From: Candidatus Latescibacterota bacterium
Lineage (GTDB): Bacteria; Latescibacterota; UBA2968
Assembly: GCA_022823725.1 (NCBI GenBank)
Contig: JAJEHL010000044.1
Span: forward strand, 62,001-126,000
Reading direction: 5' to 3'
DNA length: 64,000 nucleotides
In this document: positions 18,544 to 26,705 of the stretch, piece by piece
Layout: each line of letters starts with the position of its first letter
Position numbering within the stretch: the stretch's first letter is position 1
Made by a program: the position numbers and the translations under genes
Notes under the pieces: model-generated
The model's database searches: none
Told to the model about the DNA's origin: nothing
What the model saw: the letters and a program-made list of their open reading frames with translations, nothing else

Positions 18544-19362
18544 ATGTCTTTCCAATTCACAGAAAAACACATCGCCGATTACCACACCCTCGGATACACC
18601 ATATTCCAGGACATCATACCCACAACCCTACTCACAGACCTGCGTCGCGTCTCCGACAAAGCCAGAGAAATAGCGCGCAAAGTCACCGGTCCACAGGCGC
18701 AACGTCTCCAGCCCATCGCCAAATACGACCTCGACCAGCAACCCTTCAAAAACTACGGTGAATTGCCGGAACTCAACGACGCCATCCACCAGGTACTCAC
18801 CCCACATCACTACCACGCCGACCTCGACCGCACCGGCATCCTCCTCGAACCCGCCGAACACCCCTGGTGTACGGACTGGCACCGCGACTGGCGCGATCAT
18901 ATGCCCCGGGAAGTATTCGAATCCGAATTTCGCGAAGAATGGCAATGGCAATCATACCACATCGACTACCAGAACCAGATCAACTGCGCCCTGTACGAAG
19001 ACCCCGCCACCTGGATCGTACCCGGCAGTCACTATCGCCAGCGCAACCTCCCCGGCGAAATCGCCGCCAAAAACGCTTATGACCGCGATAAATTCCGCAA
19101 CCAGAGACCCGTCTCCAACGAACAACAAGAACGCGACTGCCTCGGCTACGCGCGCAACATGCCCGGCGCTGTGCAACTACGCCTCAACGCGGGCGACTTC
19201 GCCCTCTACCGCTCCAGTGCCTGGCATATTGGCAATTATGTCCCCTACCGCAAACGCGCCACCATCCACGACTTCTGCGGCACACCTGAATATTCCCAAC
19301 ACATCAACGAACGCGTTGAAAGAAAAGAAACAGCCATCAAACGCCTTGCATCTGCTACCTGA
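18544..19362 (+). CDS. phytanoyl-CoA dioxygenase-family protein (divergent)
   Basis: A 272-residue Fe(II)/2-oxoglutarate dioxygenase of the PhyH superfamily. Likely iron ligands are H113 and D115 (DWHRDWRD) and H228 (SAWHIGNY), with R236 or R238 (PYRKRAT) for 2-oxoglutarate. The N-terminal FTEKHIADYHTLGYTIFQD is typical of the family. It differs clearly from the two PhyH proteins downstream, so it is not part of that tandem duplication. The substrate is unknown. Confidence 0.8.
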   Translation: MSFQFTEKHIADYHTLGYTIFQDIIPTTLLTDLRRVSDKAREIARKVTGPQAQRLQPIAKYDLDQQPFKNYGELPELNDAIHQVLTPHHYHADLDRTGILLEPAEHPWCTDWHRDWRDHMPREVFESEFREEWQWQSYHIDYQNQINCALYEDPATWIVPGSHYRQRNLPGEIAAKNAYDRDKFRNQRPVSNEQQERDCLGYARNMPGAVQLRLNAGDFALYRSSAWHIGNYVPYRKRATIHDFCGTPEYSQHINERVERKETAIKRLASAT

Positions 19363-19462
19363 ACACATTATGGACGCGGCATATAACAGTTGTCTTTGAA
19401 TTTTACTCTTCTTAAATTTAGCAATAATTATACAACACACGTTCACCTACAGGAGCCACGCT

Positions 19463-20233
19463 ATGCAACTCACACCCGAACAAATACGCGAATTTTACGA
19501 CCGCGGTTACGTCAAAATACCCGGCGCCATATCAAAAGCCATGGTCGATACCGCGCGTCAGGCCGTCAACCACTCCATCGGTACCCTGGGCCCAAACGGC
19601 GAAGACATGTCCAAACATCGCGCAGCGCAATTCTGCCGCGACTTAAATGGCGCCCCGGTTATCATGGACCTCTTCAACGCCAGCCCGGTCACCTCCCTCG
19701 CCGAATCGCTCATGGGAGAAGGCAACTTGCAAAAACCCATCAGAGGCGCGCAAGTCGCCCCGCGCTTTCCCACAGTAATCGGCAATGTTCCACCCGAACC
19801 GCGCGGGCATCTCGACGGCATGGGCACTGGCACAAATGGCATGCCAAAAGGCGTGTATCGACGCGGATTCACGGCCTTCGCCGTCATCTATCTCGCCGAC
19901 GTACCCGAACCCTACAGCGGCAACTTCACCGTCTGGCCGGGTTCCCATCGCTTCTTTGAAAACTACCTCAAACGCGAGGGCCTCGAAATACTCTCCAACG
20001 GCACCCCGCGCGTTGACCTGCCCGAAGGCCCGGACATGGTCACTGGCAACGCCGGCGACCTCATCATCGCACACCATCAGATGATCCACACCGGTGGGCC
20101 CAATGCCTCGCCCAACATACGCTACGCCGCCATCGCGCGCCTTCGCCACATCGACTGCGACAAAAATGGCAACGACGGCTTCCTGGACATCTGGCGCGAA
20201 TTTCCCTGCGTGCGCGAAGCCGTCGCGGCGTAA
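19463..20233 (+). CDS. phytanoyl-CoA dioxygenase-family protein (tandem copy 1)
   Basis: A 256-residue PhyH-family oxygenase. Iron ligands H116 and D118 lie in RGHLDGMG, the distal His is H209 (HHQMIHTGG) and R220 is the probable 2-oxoglutarate arginine. A CAGGAG site precedes the ATG. About half of its residues match the next dioxygenase in collinear blocks (for example PEPYSGNFTVWP), which marks a tandem duplication. Substrate unknown. Confidence 0.85.
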   Translation: MQLTPEQIREFYDRGYVKIPGAISKAMVDTARQAVNHSIGTLGPNGEDMSKHRAAQFCRDLNGAPVIMDLFNASPVTSLAESLMGEGNLQKPIRGAQVAPRFPTVIGNVPPEPRGHLDGMGTGTNGMPKGVYRRGFTAFAVIYLADVPEPYSGNFTVWPGSHRFFENYLKREGLEILSNGTPRVDLPEGPDMVTGNAGDLIIAHHQMIHTGGPNASPNIRYAAIARLRHIDCDKNGNDGFLDIWREFPCVREAVAA

Positions 20234-20249
20234 AGGCAAAAAAAGACAC

Positions 20250-20292
20250 AAAAACCTTCTGGATCGCGGCTCAACATCATGCCGCGATGACG
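20250..20292 (+). repeat. short copy of dispersed hairpin repeat (copy 2)
   Basis: Same core as at 18.4 kb. The stem is ATCGCGGC (20263-20270) with GCCGCGAT (20281-20288) around a 10-base loop. It lies in the 90-base gap between the two tandem dioxygenase genes. Confidence 0.7.
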
Positions 20293-20323
20293 CCTTTCAT
20301 GTTCTTTTACTAAGAGGTTTACC

Positions 20324-21091
20324 ATGTCTATGACCATTACTGACGCACAAAAACGCCAATTCGCCGAAGAAGGCTACCTCAAAATCCCAGGGGCTGTCCC
20401 CAAAGACATGATCGAAACATCACTTCGCGCCGTCAATCATTCCATCGGCAATGTCGGCATTGGCGGCGAAGACCTCTCCAGACACCGCTCCGGCTTCTTT
20501 TGCGCCGAGCTTTTGGACGCGCCCTTCATTCTCGACATGTACAACAAAACCCCGGTCATGAAAATCGCCGAATCGCTCATGGGCAAAGGCAATGTCCTCC
20601 CCGTTGAACGCGCCAAAACCTATCCGCGCTTCCCCCTCCCCCTCGGACAAGAACCATCGCCACCGCGCGGACACATCGACGGCATTGGCAGCGGCACCAA
20701 CGGCACGGCCAAAGGCGATTACAAACGCTCATTCACCGCCTTCGCCGTCGTCTATCTCGTCGATGTACCCGAACCTTACAGCGGCAACTTCACCGTCTGG
20801 CCCCAATCCCATCGCTTCTTTGCCGACTATTTTATAGAACACGGCCACGAAGTACTCGCCAACGGCATGCCCAGGCCCGACCTGCCCAAAGATCCCATCA
20901 TGATCACCGGCAACGCGGGCGACCTCATCCTCGCGCATCACCAGGTCGTCCACGGAGCCTGTCTCAACGCATCGCCCAACGTGCGCCTCGCCACCATCAC
21001 CCGTCTCAAACACAAAGACACCGACGAAATCGGCAAAGACGCCTACACGGACATCTGGCGCGAATGGTCTGGTGTCCGCGAGGTCCTGTAG
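20324..21091 (+). CDS. phytanoyl-CoA dioxygenase-family protein (tandem copy 2)
   Basis: A 255-residue paralogue of the preceding gene. Iron ligands are H117 and D119 (RGHIDGIG) and H210 (HHQVVHGA), with R221 following SPNV. Two in-frame starts (20324 and 20330) are possible; AAGAGG lies before the first. The hairpin repeat between the two paralogues suggests that repeat and gene copying may be related. Substrate unknown. Confidence 0.85.
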   Translation: MSMTITDAQKRQFAEEGYLKIPGAVPKDMIETSLRAVNHSIGNVGIGGEDLSRHRSGFFCAELLDAPFILDMYNKTPVMKIAESLMGKGNVLPVERAKTYPRFPLPLGQEPSPPRGHIDGIGSGTNGTAKGDYKRSFTAFAVVYLVDVPEPYSGNFTVWPQSHRFFADYFIEHGHEVLANGMPRPDLPKDPIMITGNAGDLILAHHQVVHGACLNASPNVRLATITRLKHKDTDEIGKDAYTDIWREWSGVREVL

Positions 21092-21100
21092 TTTGGACGA

Positions 21101-21253
21101 CTAAAACTCTCGCCACCAGTACGGATTGGACATCTCCCCCGGATAAGAGGAATGAACCAATTCGTAAACCCCCGTACCTCGCCGATCTCTAAACACAAAT
21201 TCGTAATCCGACTCCCTCACGCCAGCCCGGCGGGCCAGCTCTCCAAAGCGTCA
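21101..21253 (-). pseudogene. in-frame continuation of the downstream-truncated dioxygenase
   Basis: After the TGA at 21253-21251 that ends the upstream dioxygenase, the same frame stays open for 49 more codons to a TAG at 21103-21101. The continuation reads like protein (GELARRAGVRESDYEFVF, then GTGVYELVHSSYPGEMSNPY). It may be the original C-terminus cut off by a CGA-to-TGA change, or the tail of another deleted gene. Nothing indicates programmed read-through. Confidence 0.45.
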
Positions 21254-22027
21254 TATCCATTCCTCACACCCTTTAAACGGCATCGTCTCACCCGGAACAT
21301 ATTGCGGGCGCGCCGCATACACATTCGCAACATCTGGAGCGGCCTTGCCGCGCACGAGAATATTCTCGTGATCTTCTCTATTTACCCATGTACTCGTCGG
21401 AATATACCTCAACGTAAGACCAACGCGCCACTGGCCCGACGTATTGGCATTGGAACCGTGGATAATATTCGGATTGTGGATCGAAACATCGCCCGCGTTG
21501 AGCTCCAGATCAACCGCATCCGAATCGTCGATCTGATCGGGATGAATCCCCACGCCGAGCACGTACTTCTCCTGATCCAGATCAATGAGATCGCGGCGCT
21601 TGAGCAAATGCTTGTTCTGCGTCCCCGGCAACACCCGCATACAGCCATTATCAACCGTCGAAGGCGTCCCCGCAACCCACAAAGTCGTCACTTCCATCGG
21701 CTCGAGAGGCCAATAAGATCCATCTTGATGCCACTGCACAGCCTGACCATCGCCCGGGGGTTTGGCGATATAATGCGCGGCAAACATCGCGACATCAGGC
21801 CCCAGAAATTGCTCGGCAATATCTACCAGGCGTTCATCCCCCACGAGCCGGTGCATAAAAGGATCGCGAGCGAGCAAATTGTGATGCAAACGCTCGGGAC
21901 GCACGCCGGGATTCCGCTCAATAAGCCAATGGACGTGTTGCACCGTCTCCTCTGCGAGCGCGGCATCAATCGCCTTACGCGCAATCACATAGCCATTTTG
22001 ATCGTATTCACTTCGCAAATTTTTCAT
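21251..22027 (-). CDS. phytanoyl-CoA dioxygenase-family protein
   Basis: A 258-residue PhyH-family oxygenase with all core residues: H100 and D102 (QWHQDGSYW), H190 (NPNIIHGS) and R201 (GQWRVGLTLRY). I chose the ATG at 22027 because it follows TAGGTGAGGG and lies four bases after the sulfatase stop, so the two genes are probably cotranscribed. The frame continues beyond the TGA for 49 sensible codons, so the protein may be slightly shortened; the catalytic core is intact either way. Confidence 0.85.
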   Translation of the reverse strand: MKNLRSEYDQNGYVIARKAIDAALAEETVQHVHWLIERNPGVRPERLHHNLLARDPFMHRLVGDERLVDIAEQFLGPDVAMFAAHYIAKPPGDGQAVQWHQDGSYWPLEPMEVTTLWVAGTPSTVDNGCMRVLPGTQNKHLLKRRDLIDLDQEKYVLGVGIHPDQIDDSDAVDLELNAGDVSIHNPNIIHGSNANTSGQWRVGLTLRYIPTSTWVNREDHENILVRGKAAPDVANVYAARPQYVPGETMPFKGCEEWI

Positions 22028-22031
22028 ACCC

Positions 22032-23489
22032 TCACCTAGACCTGATCTCTCGCAACCGATTCGCCATTCGCTCGGCAACATCGGGATAGATTGACGCCAC
22101 ATTCTCAATCTGCCCAATATCGCCCGAAAGATAGTAAAGTTGCGGAACTGGGGAATTGCCAGTCTCAATATTCACATTCGTATTCACAGGCGGACCCTGA
22201 TGCGGCGGAATGAACACCCAATCCCCCTGCCGCAAAACGGTCCTTGCCTGAATACCCTCCAGAACGATCTCCGCGCGACCCTCATCGCTTTGCCCCAGCA
22301 GAGCATCGAGCACATCCACGCTATCGGGACCCGCATCTGCATCCAGCGAAACACCCACAAGCGCAGCAAAAGACGCCAGAAAATCGACCTGACTGACCAG
22401 CGCCTCAGACTCCCCGATTTCCACATTATCGGGCCAGGAAACAATAAAAGGCACGCGGGTACCCCCATCGTACATACTGTATTTTCCCCCGCGCAACGGA
22501 CCTGCTGGCCGGTGATCGCCACACAGCTCAACCGCCTCGTCGTAATAACCATCATTCAACACCGGACCATTATCGCTGGAAAAAACCACAATCGTATCTT
22601 CCTTTAATCCACAGCGCTCAAGCGCATCGAGCATCTCGCCAACACACCAATCCATCTCGGCAATCGCATCGCCGCGCGGACCCAATCCGGTGCGCCCCAC
22701 AAATCGAGGATGGGGCAAACGCGGAACATGGGGCTGATGGAACGCGTAATACAGGAAAAAGGGATTATCCTTGTTCTCTTCCACAAATGAAACGGCCTTT
22801 TCCAAAAACACATCGGCCATATCTTCATCTACCCAAAGAGCAGCCTCGCCCCCTCTCATATACCCAATTCGACTCACCCCATTGACAATACTCATATCGT
22901 GACCGTGATGGAACTTCATCTTCAGCAACTCGGGATTGTCTTTCCCGGTCGGCAAACCTGGAAACGGCTTATTCTTATCGTACTCCACCTCAATCGGATC
23001 GGACGGATCGAGATCCACCACATCTCTACCATCCAGATACACACACGGCACGCGATCATTGGTCGCAGCCATGATATAAGAATAGTCAAACCCAATATCC
23101 AGAGGTGTCAGCGGAAGCGGCTCATTCCAATTTTGATTCCCCTCGCCAATGCCCAGATGCCACTTGCCAACAACACCCGTTGTATAACCGGCCTCCTTAA
23201 GCACGGAAGGCAACGTAGAAGTGTCGGGATCTATAATAAGCGGCGCATCACCGGGTAAAATATGTGCGCGTTCATTGCGCCAGGAATAAGACCCCGTAAG
23301 CAAGCTATAGCGCGAAGGCGTACACGTCGCCGCCGTAGCATACCCGTGATAAAACACCAGCCCCTCGGAAGCCAAACGATCAATATTGGGCGTATCGAGT
23401 ACCGTAGCACCGTAACAACCCACATCTCCAAAACCGAGATCATCTGCGTACATAACGACAATATTGGGGTGCCTTGCCGAATCCGTCAT
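22032..23489 (-). CDS. type I sulfatase (arylsulfatase-like)
   Basis: A 485-residue formylglycine-dependent sulfatase that hydrolyses sulfate esters. The maturation motif CTPSRYSLLTG starts at C56, which an FGE would convert to formylglycine. The metal ligands D16-D17 (YADDLGFGD) and FSSDNGPV further on are present. I see no clear signal peptide. The substrate may be a sulfated sugar, given the marine-type gene set, but that is inference. It is followed by a dioxygenase gene after four bases. Confidence 0.93.
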   Translation of the reverse strand: MTDSARHPNIVVMYADDLGFGDVGCYGATVLDTPNIDRLASEGLVFYHGYATAATCTPSRYSLLTGSYSWRNERAHILPGDAPLIIDPDTSTLPSVLKEAGYTTGVVGKWHLGIGEGNQNWNEPLPLTPLDIGFDYSYIMAATNDRVPCVYLDGRDVVDLDPSDPIEVEYDKNKPFPGLPTGKDNPELLKMKFHHGHDMSIVNGVSRIGYMRGGEAALWVDEDMADVFLEKAVSFVEENKDNPFFLYYAFHQPHVPRLPHPRFVGRTGLGPRGDAIAEMDWCVGEMLDALERCGLKEDTIVVFSSDNGPVLNDGYYDEAVELCGDHRPAGPLRGGKYSMYDGGTRVPFIVSWPDNVEIGESEALVSQVDFLASFAALVGVSLDADAGPDSVDVLDALLGQSDEGRAEIVLEGIQARTVLRQGDWVFIPPHQGPPVNTNVNIETGNSPVPQLYYLSGDIGQIENVASIYPDVAERMANRLREIRSR

Positions 23490-23513
23490 ATTTTTTTTAT
23501 CCTTTCTAAGTAA

Positions 23514-23649
23514 ACGAATAGACGAATAGACGAATAGACGAACCCCGCCCCACCACCCAAAACCTCTGGATTGCGGCTAAAACCCTGCCGCAATGACGGC
23601 TTTCATGTACATTACCTGCTTCGTTGATTCGTTGATTCGTTGATTCGTT
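23514..23649. repeat. MITE-like dispersed repeat, long copy (copy 3)
   Basis: Left end: three ACGAATAG iterations (23514-23537) then ACGAACCCC. Centre: the shared core with stem ATTGCGGC (23570-23577) and GCCGCAAT (23587-23594). Right end: TCGTTGAT iterations to about 23649, which read CGAATCAA on the other strand and so form an imperfect inverted copy of the left end. It is nearly identical over ~125 bases to the copy at 27.8 kb. It fills most of the gap between the sulfatase and the next gene. Confidence 0.75.
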
Positions 23650-23761
23650 TAACTACTGGCGCAATTGTGCCTCGTTGTGTACATTAGCTCGCAATATAGG
23701 ACGTTATTCAAACCGCAAGCAAGCGGAAATAATCGCCATACGCATTGCACAAGGAGGATAT

Positions 23762-24541
23762 ATGATTACTCGACTAACGATTCTCGCGGTATTGCTGAGC
23801 ACAATGGCCCAGGCAGAAACCAATCCCGCAGCCGAAGGATTCAACCAGTCGGGATCAGATGCAAAAGCAATTGAAATTGCCGATGCAGTAATGGAAAAAA
23901 TGGGGGGATGGAAAAATTGGAATCAGACCCGGTACATCACATGGCGTTTCTTTGGACGGCGCATGCACGTATGGGACAAATGGACGGGCAACCTGCGGCA
24001 TGAAGACGGGGACATGCTCATCACAATGAACATAAACACAAAAAAAGGCCGCGTCTGGTTCGGAGGAACAGAGCAAACAAACCCCGACTCTGTCAAAAAA
24101 TATGTAAACCAGGGATACAGGCGATGGATCAACGACTCTTACTGGCTGGTCATGCCCTATAAATTGAAAGACACGGGCGTCACCTTAAAATACAGCGGCG
24201 AAGACAAAACCCTCGAAGACCGCCCCGCGCACAAATTGACCCTCACCTTTCAAAACACCGGCGTCACGCCGCGAAACAAATACGATGTCTGGGTAGATAA
24301 AGAGCACAACCTGGTCACAGAATGGGCTTTTTATCCCAGAGCATCGGACGCAGAACCGCGATTCCGCAGCCCGTGGACAAACTGGACAAAACACGGCAAC
24401 ATCCTGCTCTCCGACGGACGCGGAACAACGCGCAGAGGCGAACGCAAGCATACGGAGATTGCCGTTTTTGATACATTACCCGCTTCGGTATTTGAAAGCC
24501 CCGACCCCGTAGATATGATGGCCCTCAAAGGATCGATGTAA
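23762..24541 (+). CDS. secreted LolA-like (DUF6503-type) protein
   Basis: A 259-residue exported protein with a signal peptide (residues 1-19, LTILAVLLSTMAQA). The mature part, DAVMEKMGGWKNWNQTRYI onward with alternating strands, resembles outer-membrane-lipoprotein-sorting-like folds of unknown role. I chose the ATG at 23762 because of an AAGGAGGATAT ribosome binding site; an in-frame start 87 bases earlier would place the signal sequence inside the protein. No catalytic motif is visible. Confidence 0.7.
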   Translation: MITRLTILAVLLSTMAQAETNPAAEGFNQSGSDAKAIEIADAVMEKMGGWKNWNQTRYITWRFFGRRMHVWDKWTGNLRHEDGDMLITMNINTKKGRVWFGGTEQTNPDSVKKYVNQGYRRWINDSYWLVMPYKLKDTGVTLKYSGEDKTLEDRPAHKLTLTFQNTGVTPRNKYDVWVDKEHNLVTEWAFYPRASDAEPRFRSPWTNWTKHGNILLSDGRGTTRRGERKHTEIAVFDTLPASVFESPDPVDMMALKGSM

Positions 24542-24543
24542 AC

Positions 24544-24987
24544 CTATCCCGCGAGAATATTCTTCAGAGAATCAAAACCGCCTTGAAAAACGCCATTGCC
24601 GACAAAATCGACCAGTTCCTCTTCTTCATCAGCCGGACAACCAAATTCTGCGGTCCACTGAATATACGTTCGATTGCCATCCGTAATAGGTGTCAAACTC
24701 AAAGTCGCCACATAGTCTTCAACCGGCATGGGCGACTCGAGAATAGAATACGTACACGTAAAAGTAACATCGCTCAACGTGAGCAATTGTTCGCGAATAT
24801 TGCCGCCATCATTCAAATTAAAATTGCGAATACAGCCCACGCTATCGCTGGATTCACCACCTTCAATATGGCTATCAGCAATCGCGGGATGCCATTCGGG
24901 CAGCGCATTAAAATCGCGAATCTTTTCCCACACAGCATCTACTGATGCGTCGAGAACTGAACTGACAAAAACATTGGCCTTGGCCAT
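24544..24987 (-). CDS. SRPBCC-family protein
   Basis: A 147-residue START/Bet v1-like (SRPBCC) protein with an internal hydrophobic pocket, related to polyketide cyclase/dehydrase-like proteins. Characteristic stretches are LDASVDAVWEKIRDFNALPEWHP near the N-terminus and FVGNGVFQGGFDSLKNIL at the C-terminus. I chose the ATG at 24987 because GGGGGAAGA lies before it; a start at 25002 is possible. It converges with the preceding gene with a two-base gap. The ligand is unknown. Confidence 0.85.
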   Translation of the reverse strand: MAKANVFVSSVLDASVDAVWEKIRDFNALPEWHPAIADSHIEGGESSDSVGCIRNFNLNDGGNIREQLLTLSDVTFTCTYSILESPMPVEDYVATLSLTPITDGNRTYIQWTAEFGCPADEEEELVDFVGNGVFQGGFDSLKNILAG

Positions 24988-25044
24988 CTCATCTTCCCCC
25001 ATGTGTTATTGTTTAAATAGCGCAGCAAGTTAGTAGAATACAGT

Positions 25045-26142
25045 TTAAGATGCCATCTCTCTCCATTCCAGGCGGACTTTAAGTTCGTTCAATTGTCTCC
25101 AGGGTAGATGGCCTTCATGTTGAAGCCTTCCGACGACGATACCCGGAGCAATACCCTGTTCGTCAGCGAATGCACAAACCATCTCCTCTTCGCACGGACA
25201 ACTTGCAACAAACCGCTCCCACGCGCGCTTCGGCACCAGCCTGTTTGTCGCCCATTCATTCGCTTCGGCTTCAAGGTCTGCAATCTCACCCTGCTTCATG
25301 CCATCAATAAATACGCTCTTCTTGCTATGGAGAAGAACATGTGCGGCCTCGTGGAACAGGCTGAACCACAAATGGTCGTCTGTCTTGTAGCGTGCGCTCA
25401 ACTGGATTATAGCCTTCCGAGGGGAAAGCCACCACGCTGCCCCGCTAAGGGCTGTTCTCGGCAGAGGCTTAATCAGAGCCAGGGCAACGCCTGCTTGATT
25501 GCAGAGTTGTTGCGCGTCGGATAGCCCTTTTTCTATCGGTACTCGCGTCAGTCTGCGAATCTCTTGCAACGCCTGCTTAAAACGCATCTCATTGTAGTCG
25601 GCGCAATCCTGTTGTCCAGCATCAAGCTCTCCGAGCCGGAGCCATGTTGCCAGCGCAATCTCATCACTTTCAAAACTCGGCGAATGTCGATATGCCACAT
25701 TCGCCAAACTGTACTTCATGTGCCAGGCCTTAATCGAACCGACGCCGAAAAATGAGAGCAACTCAGACACAGACTCCACATCTAACTTCGACTTGCGAAG
25801 AACACCCCTTTTCACGAGTTCATTAACCGGAAATTGTTTCAACCACTCAGCAGATTTTGCGGCTTCCTCCGCCTCGGATTCTCGGGCGCATTGAAGGCGA
25901 TAGGCGGCCTCAATGCCGAGCCATAAGCTCGCATCAACCCCCAGCACCCTTTCAAACTGTAATGCCGTCGCTGGCTCAAGGGGAGCTTTCCCAGAGATGA
26001 TCTCACTGATCAGCTTCGGAGAGCGCCCGCACCGCCGCGCAAACTCAGCCTGGGATATACTATGCGCTTCTAAACGCTCCTCCAAAACCCAGCCCGGCGG
26101 AACCGCATAGTCCGGACGATACTCATTGGTCTCCACTGCCAT
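25045..26142 (-). CDS. HigA-type antitoxin fused to an ImmA/IrrE-like domain
   Basis: A 365-residue two-domain protein. Residues ~18-75 form an XRE-type HTH (ISQAEFARRCGRSPKLISEI) as in HigA. The C-terminal part has the ImmA/IrrE zinc motif HEAAH (H264, E265, H268) and a downstream EANEWA. It follows a RelE/HigB-like toxin gene by 14 bases with its own AAGGAGCGAG site. The HTH part should repress the operon; the peptidase domain could degrade the antitoxin or another regulator, which is inference. Confidence 0.87.
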   Translation of the reverse strand: MAVETNEYRPDYAVPPGWVLEERLEAHSISQAEFARRCGRSPKLISEIISGKAPLEPATALQFERVLGVDASLWLGIEAAYRLQCARESEAEEAAKSAEWLKQFPVNELVKRGVLRKSKLDVESVSELLSFFGVGSIKAWHMKYSLANVAYRHSPSFESDEIALATWLRLGELDAGQQDCADYNEMRFKQALQEIRRLTRVPIEKGLSDAQQLCNQAGVALALIKPLPRTALSGAAWWLSPRKAIIQLSARYKTDDHLWFSLFHEAAHVLLHSKKSVFIDGMKQGEIADLEAEANEWATNRLVPKRAWERFVASCPCEEEMVCAFADEQGIAPGIVVGRLQHEGHLPWRQLNELKVRLEWREMAS

Positions 26143-26156
26143 TTCTCGCTCCTTAT

Positions 26157-26492
26157 TCAGTGGTAGTCGATCACTTCAATGATCGTGATTGCACTCACTT
26201 TCTTTGCATCTATTCCTCCATCCTCCTTACGTGGTATGGGATTGTGATCAGGCTCAAAAATTAGCCGATAGGGATAGACAAGATTAACGGCATATTGCTC
26301 GTCGCGATCTCCTCGAAGCTGGTGACGCCGATCTGGTGGAGTCGTGGGTACTTGCTCTAATGTCTCGGCGGCCTTTAGCGTAGCGAGGCGGATCATAATC
26401 ACCTTTGCCATACGAGGGCCATACACCCTTTGGAGTAAGCGAGCAGAGTTAAAAGTTCTCGCAATCTTACTGGTTCGAAAGGTGATGTCCAA
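26157..26492 (-). CDS. RelE/HigB-family toxin
   Basis: A 111-residue RelE/ParE-superfamily protein, expected to cleave mRNA on the ribosome. The segment RGDRDEQYAVNLVYPYRLIF is typical of the HigB type (conserved basic residues before the Y-RLIF strand). I chose the TTG at 26492 because TAGGAG lies eight bases before it; no ATG fits. It precedes the antitoxin, the order found in HigBA loci. Confidence 0.85.
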   Translation of the reverse strand: MDITFRTSKIARTFNSARLLQRVYGPRMAKVIMIRLATLKAAETLEQVPTTPPDRRHQLRGDRDEQYAVNLVYPYRLIFEPDHNPIPRKEDGGIDAKKVSAITIIEVIDYH

Positions 26493-26522
26493 TACCCCGG
26501 CTCCTATTAATTACTTTTTTCG

Positions 26523-26537
26523 TTACCTTATAGGTAA
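26523..26537. promoter_or_regulatory. probable HigBA operator
   Basis: A perfect inverted repeat TTACCT-TAT-AGGTAA, 30 bases upstream of the toxin start. On the minus strand it contains TATAAG, a plausible -10 box, so binding by the HTH antitoxin would cover the promoter. Confidence 0.6.
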
Positions 26538-26705
26538 TATATTATCAGGTTTTGCTCAGAGAGGCAAGAATAATCTGGTAGCAATAGTATCGCTGTTTGG
26601 AGGCCAGTGTGAAAAGCCCCTTTGCCAGACCATATTAACCTGCTATATTCCAGAACCTACTATTCATCGCCTGATTAATGACGTCTCATTTTTCGGAGGT
26701 TTAGA

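Noticed and set aside
21251-21253. TGA as a selenocysteine codon
   Set aside because: No selenoprotein motif surrounds it, and no convincing stem-loop directly downstream was seen; a nonsense change is simpler.
23514-23542. CGAATAGA iterations as a CRISPR-like array
   Set aside because: Units are only 8 bp and contiguous, and they form the inverted end of a dispersed element.
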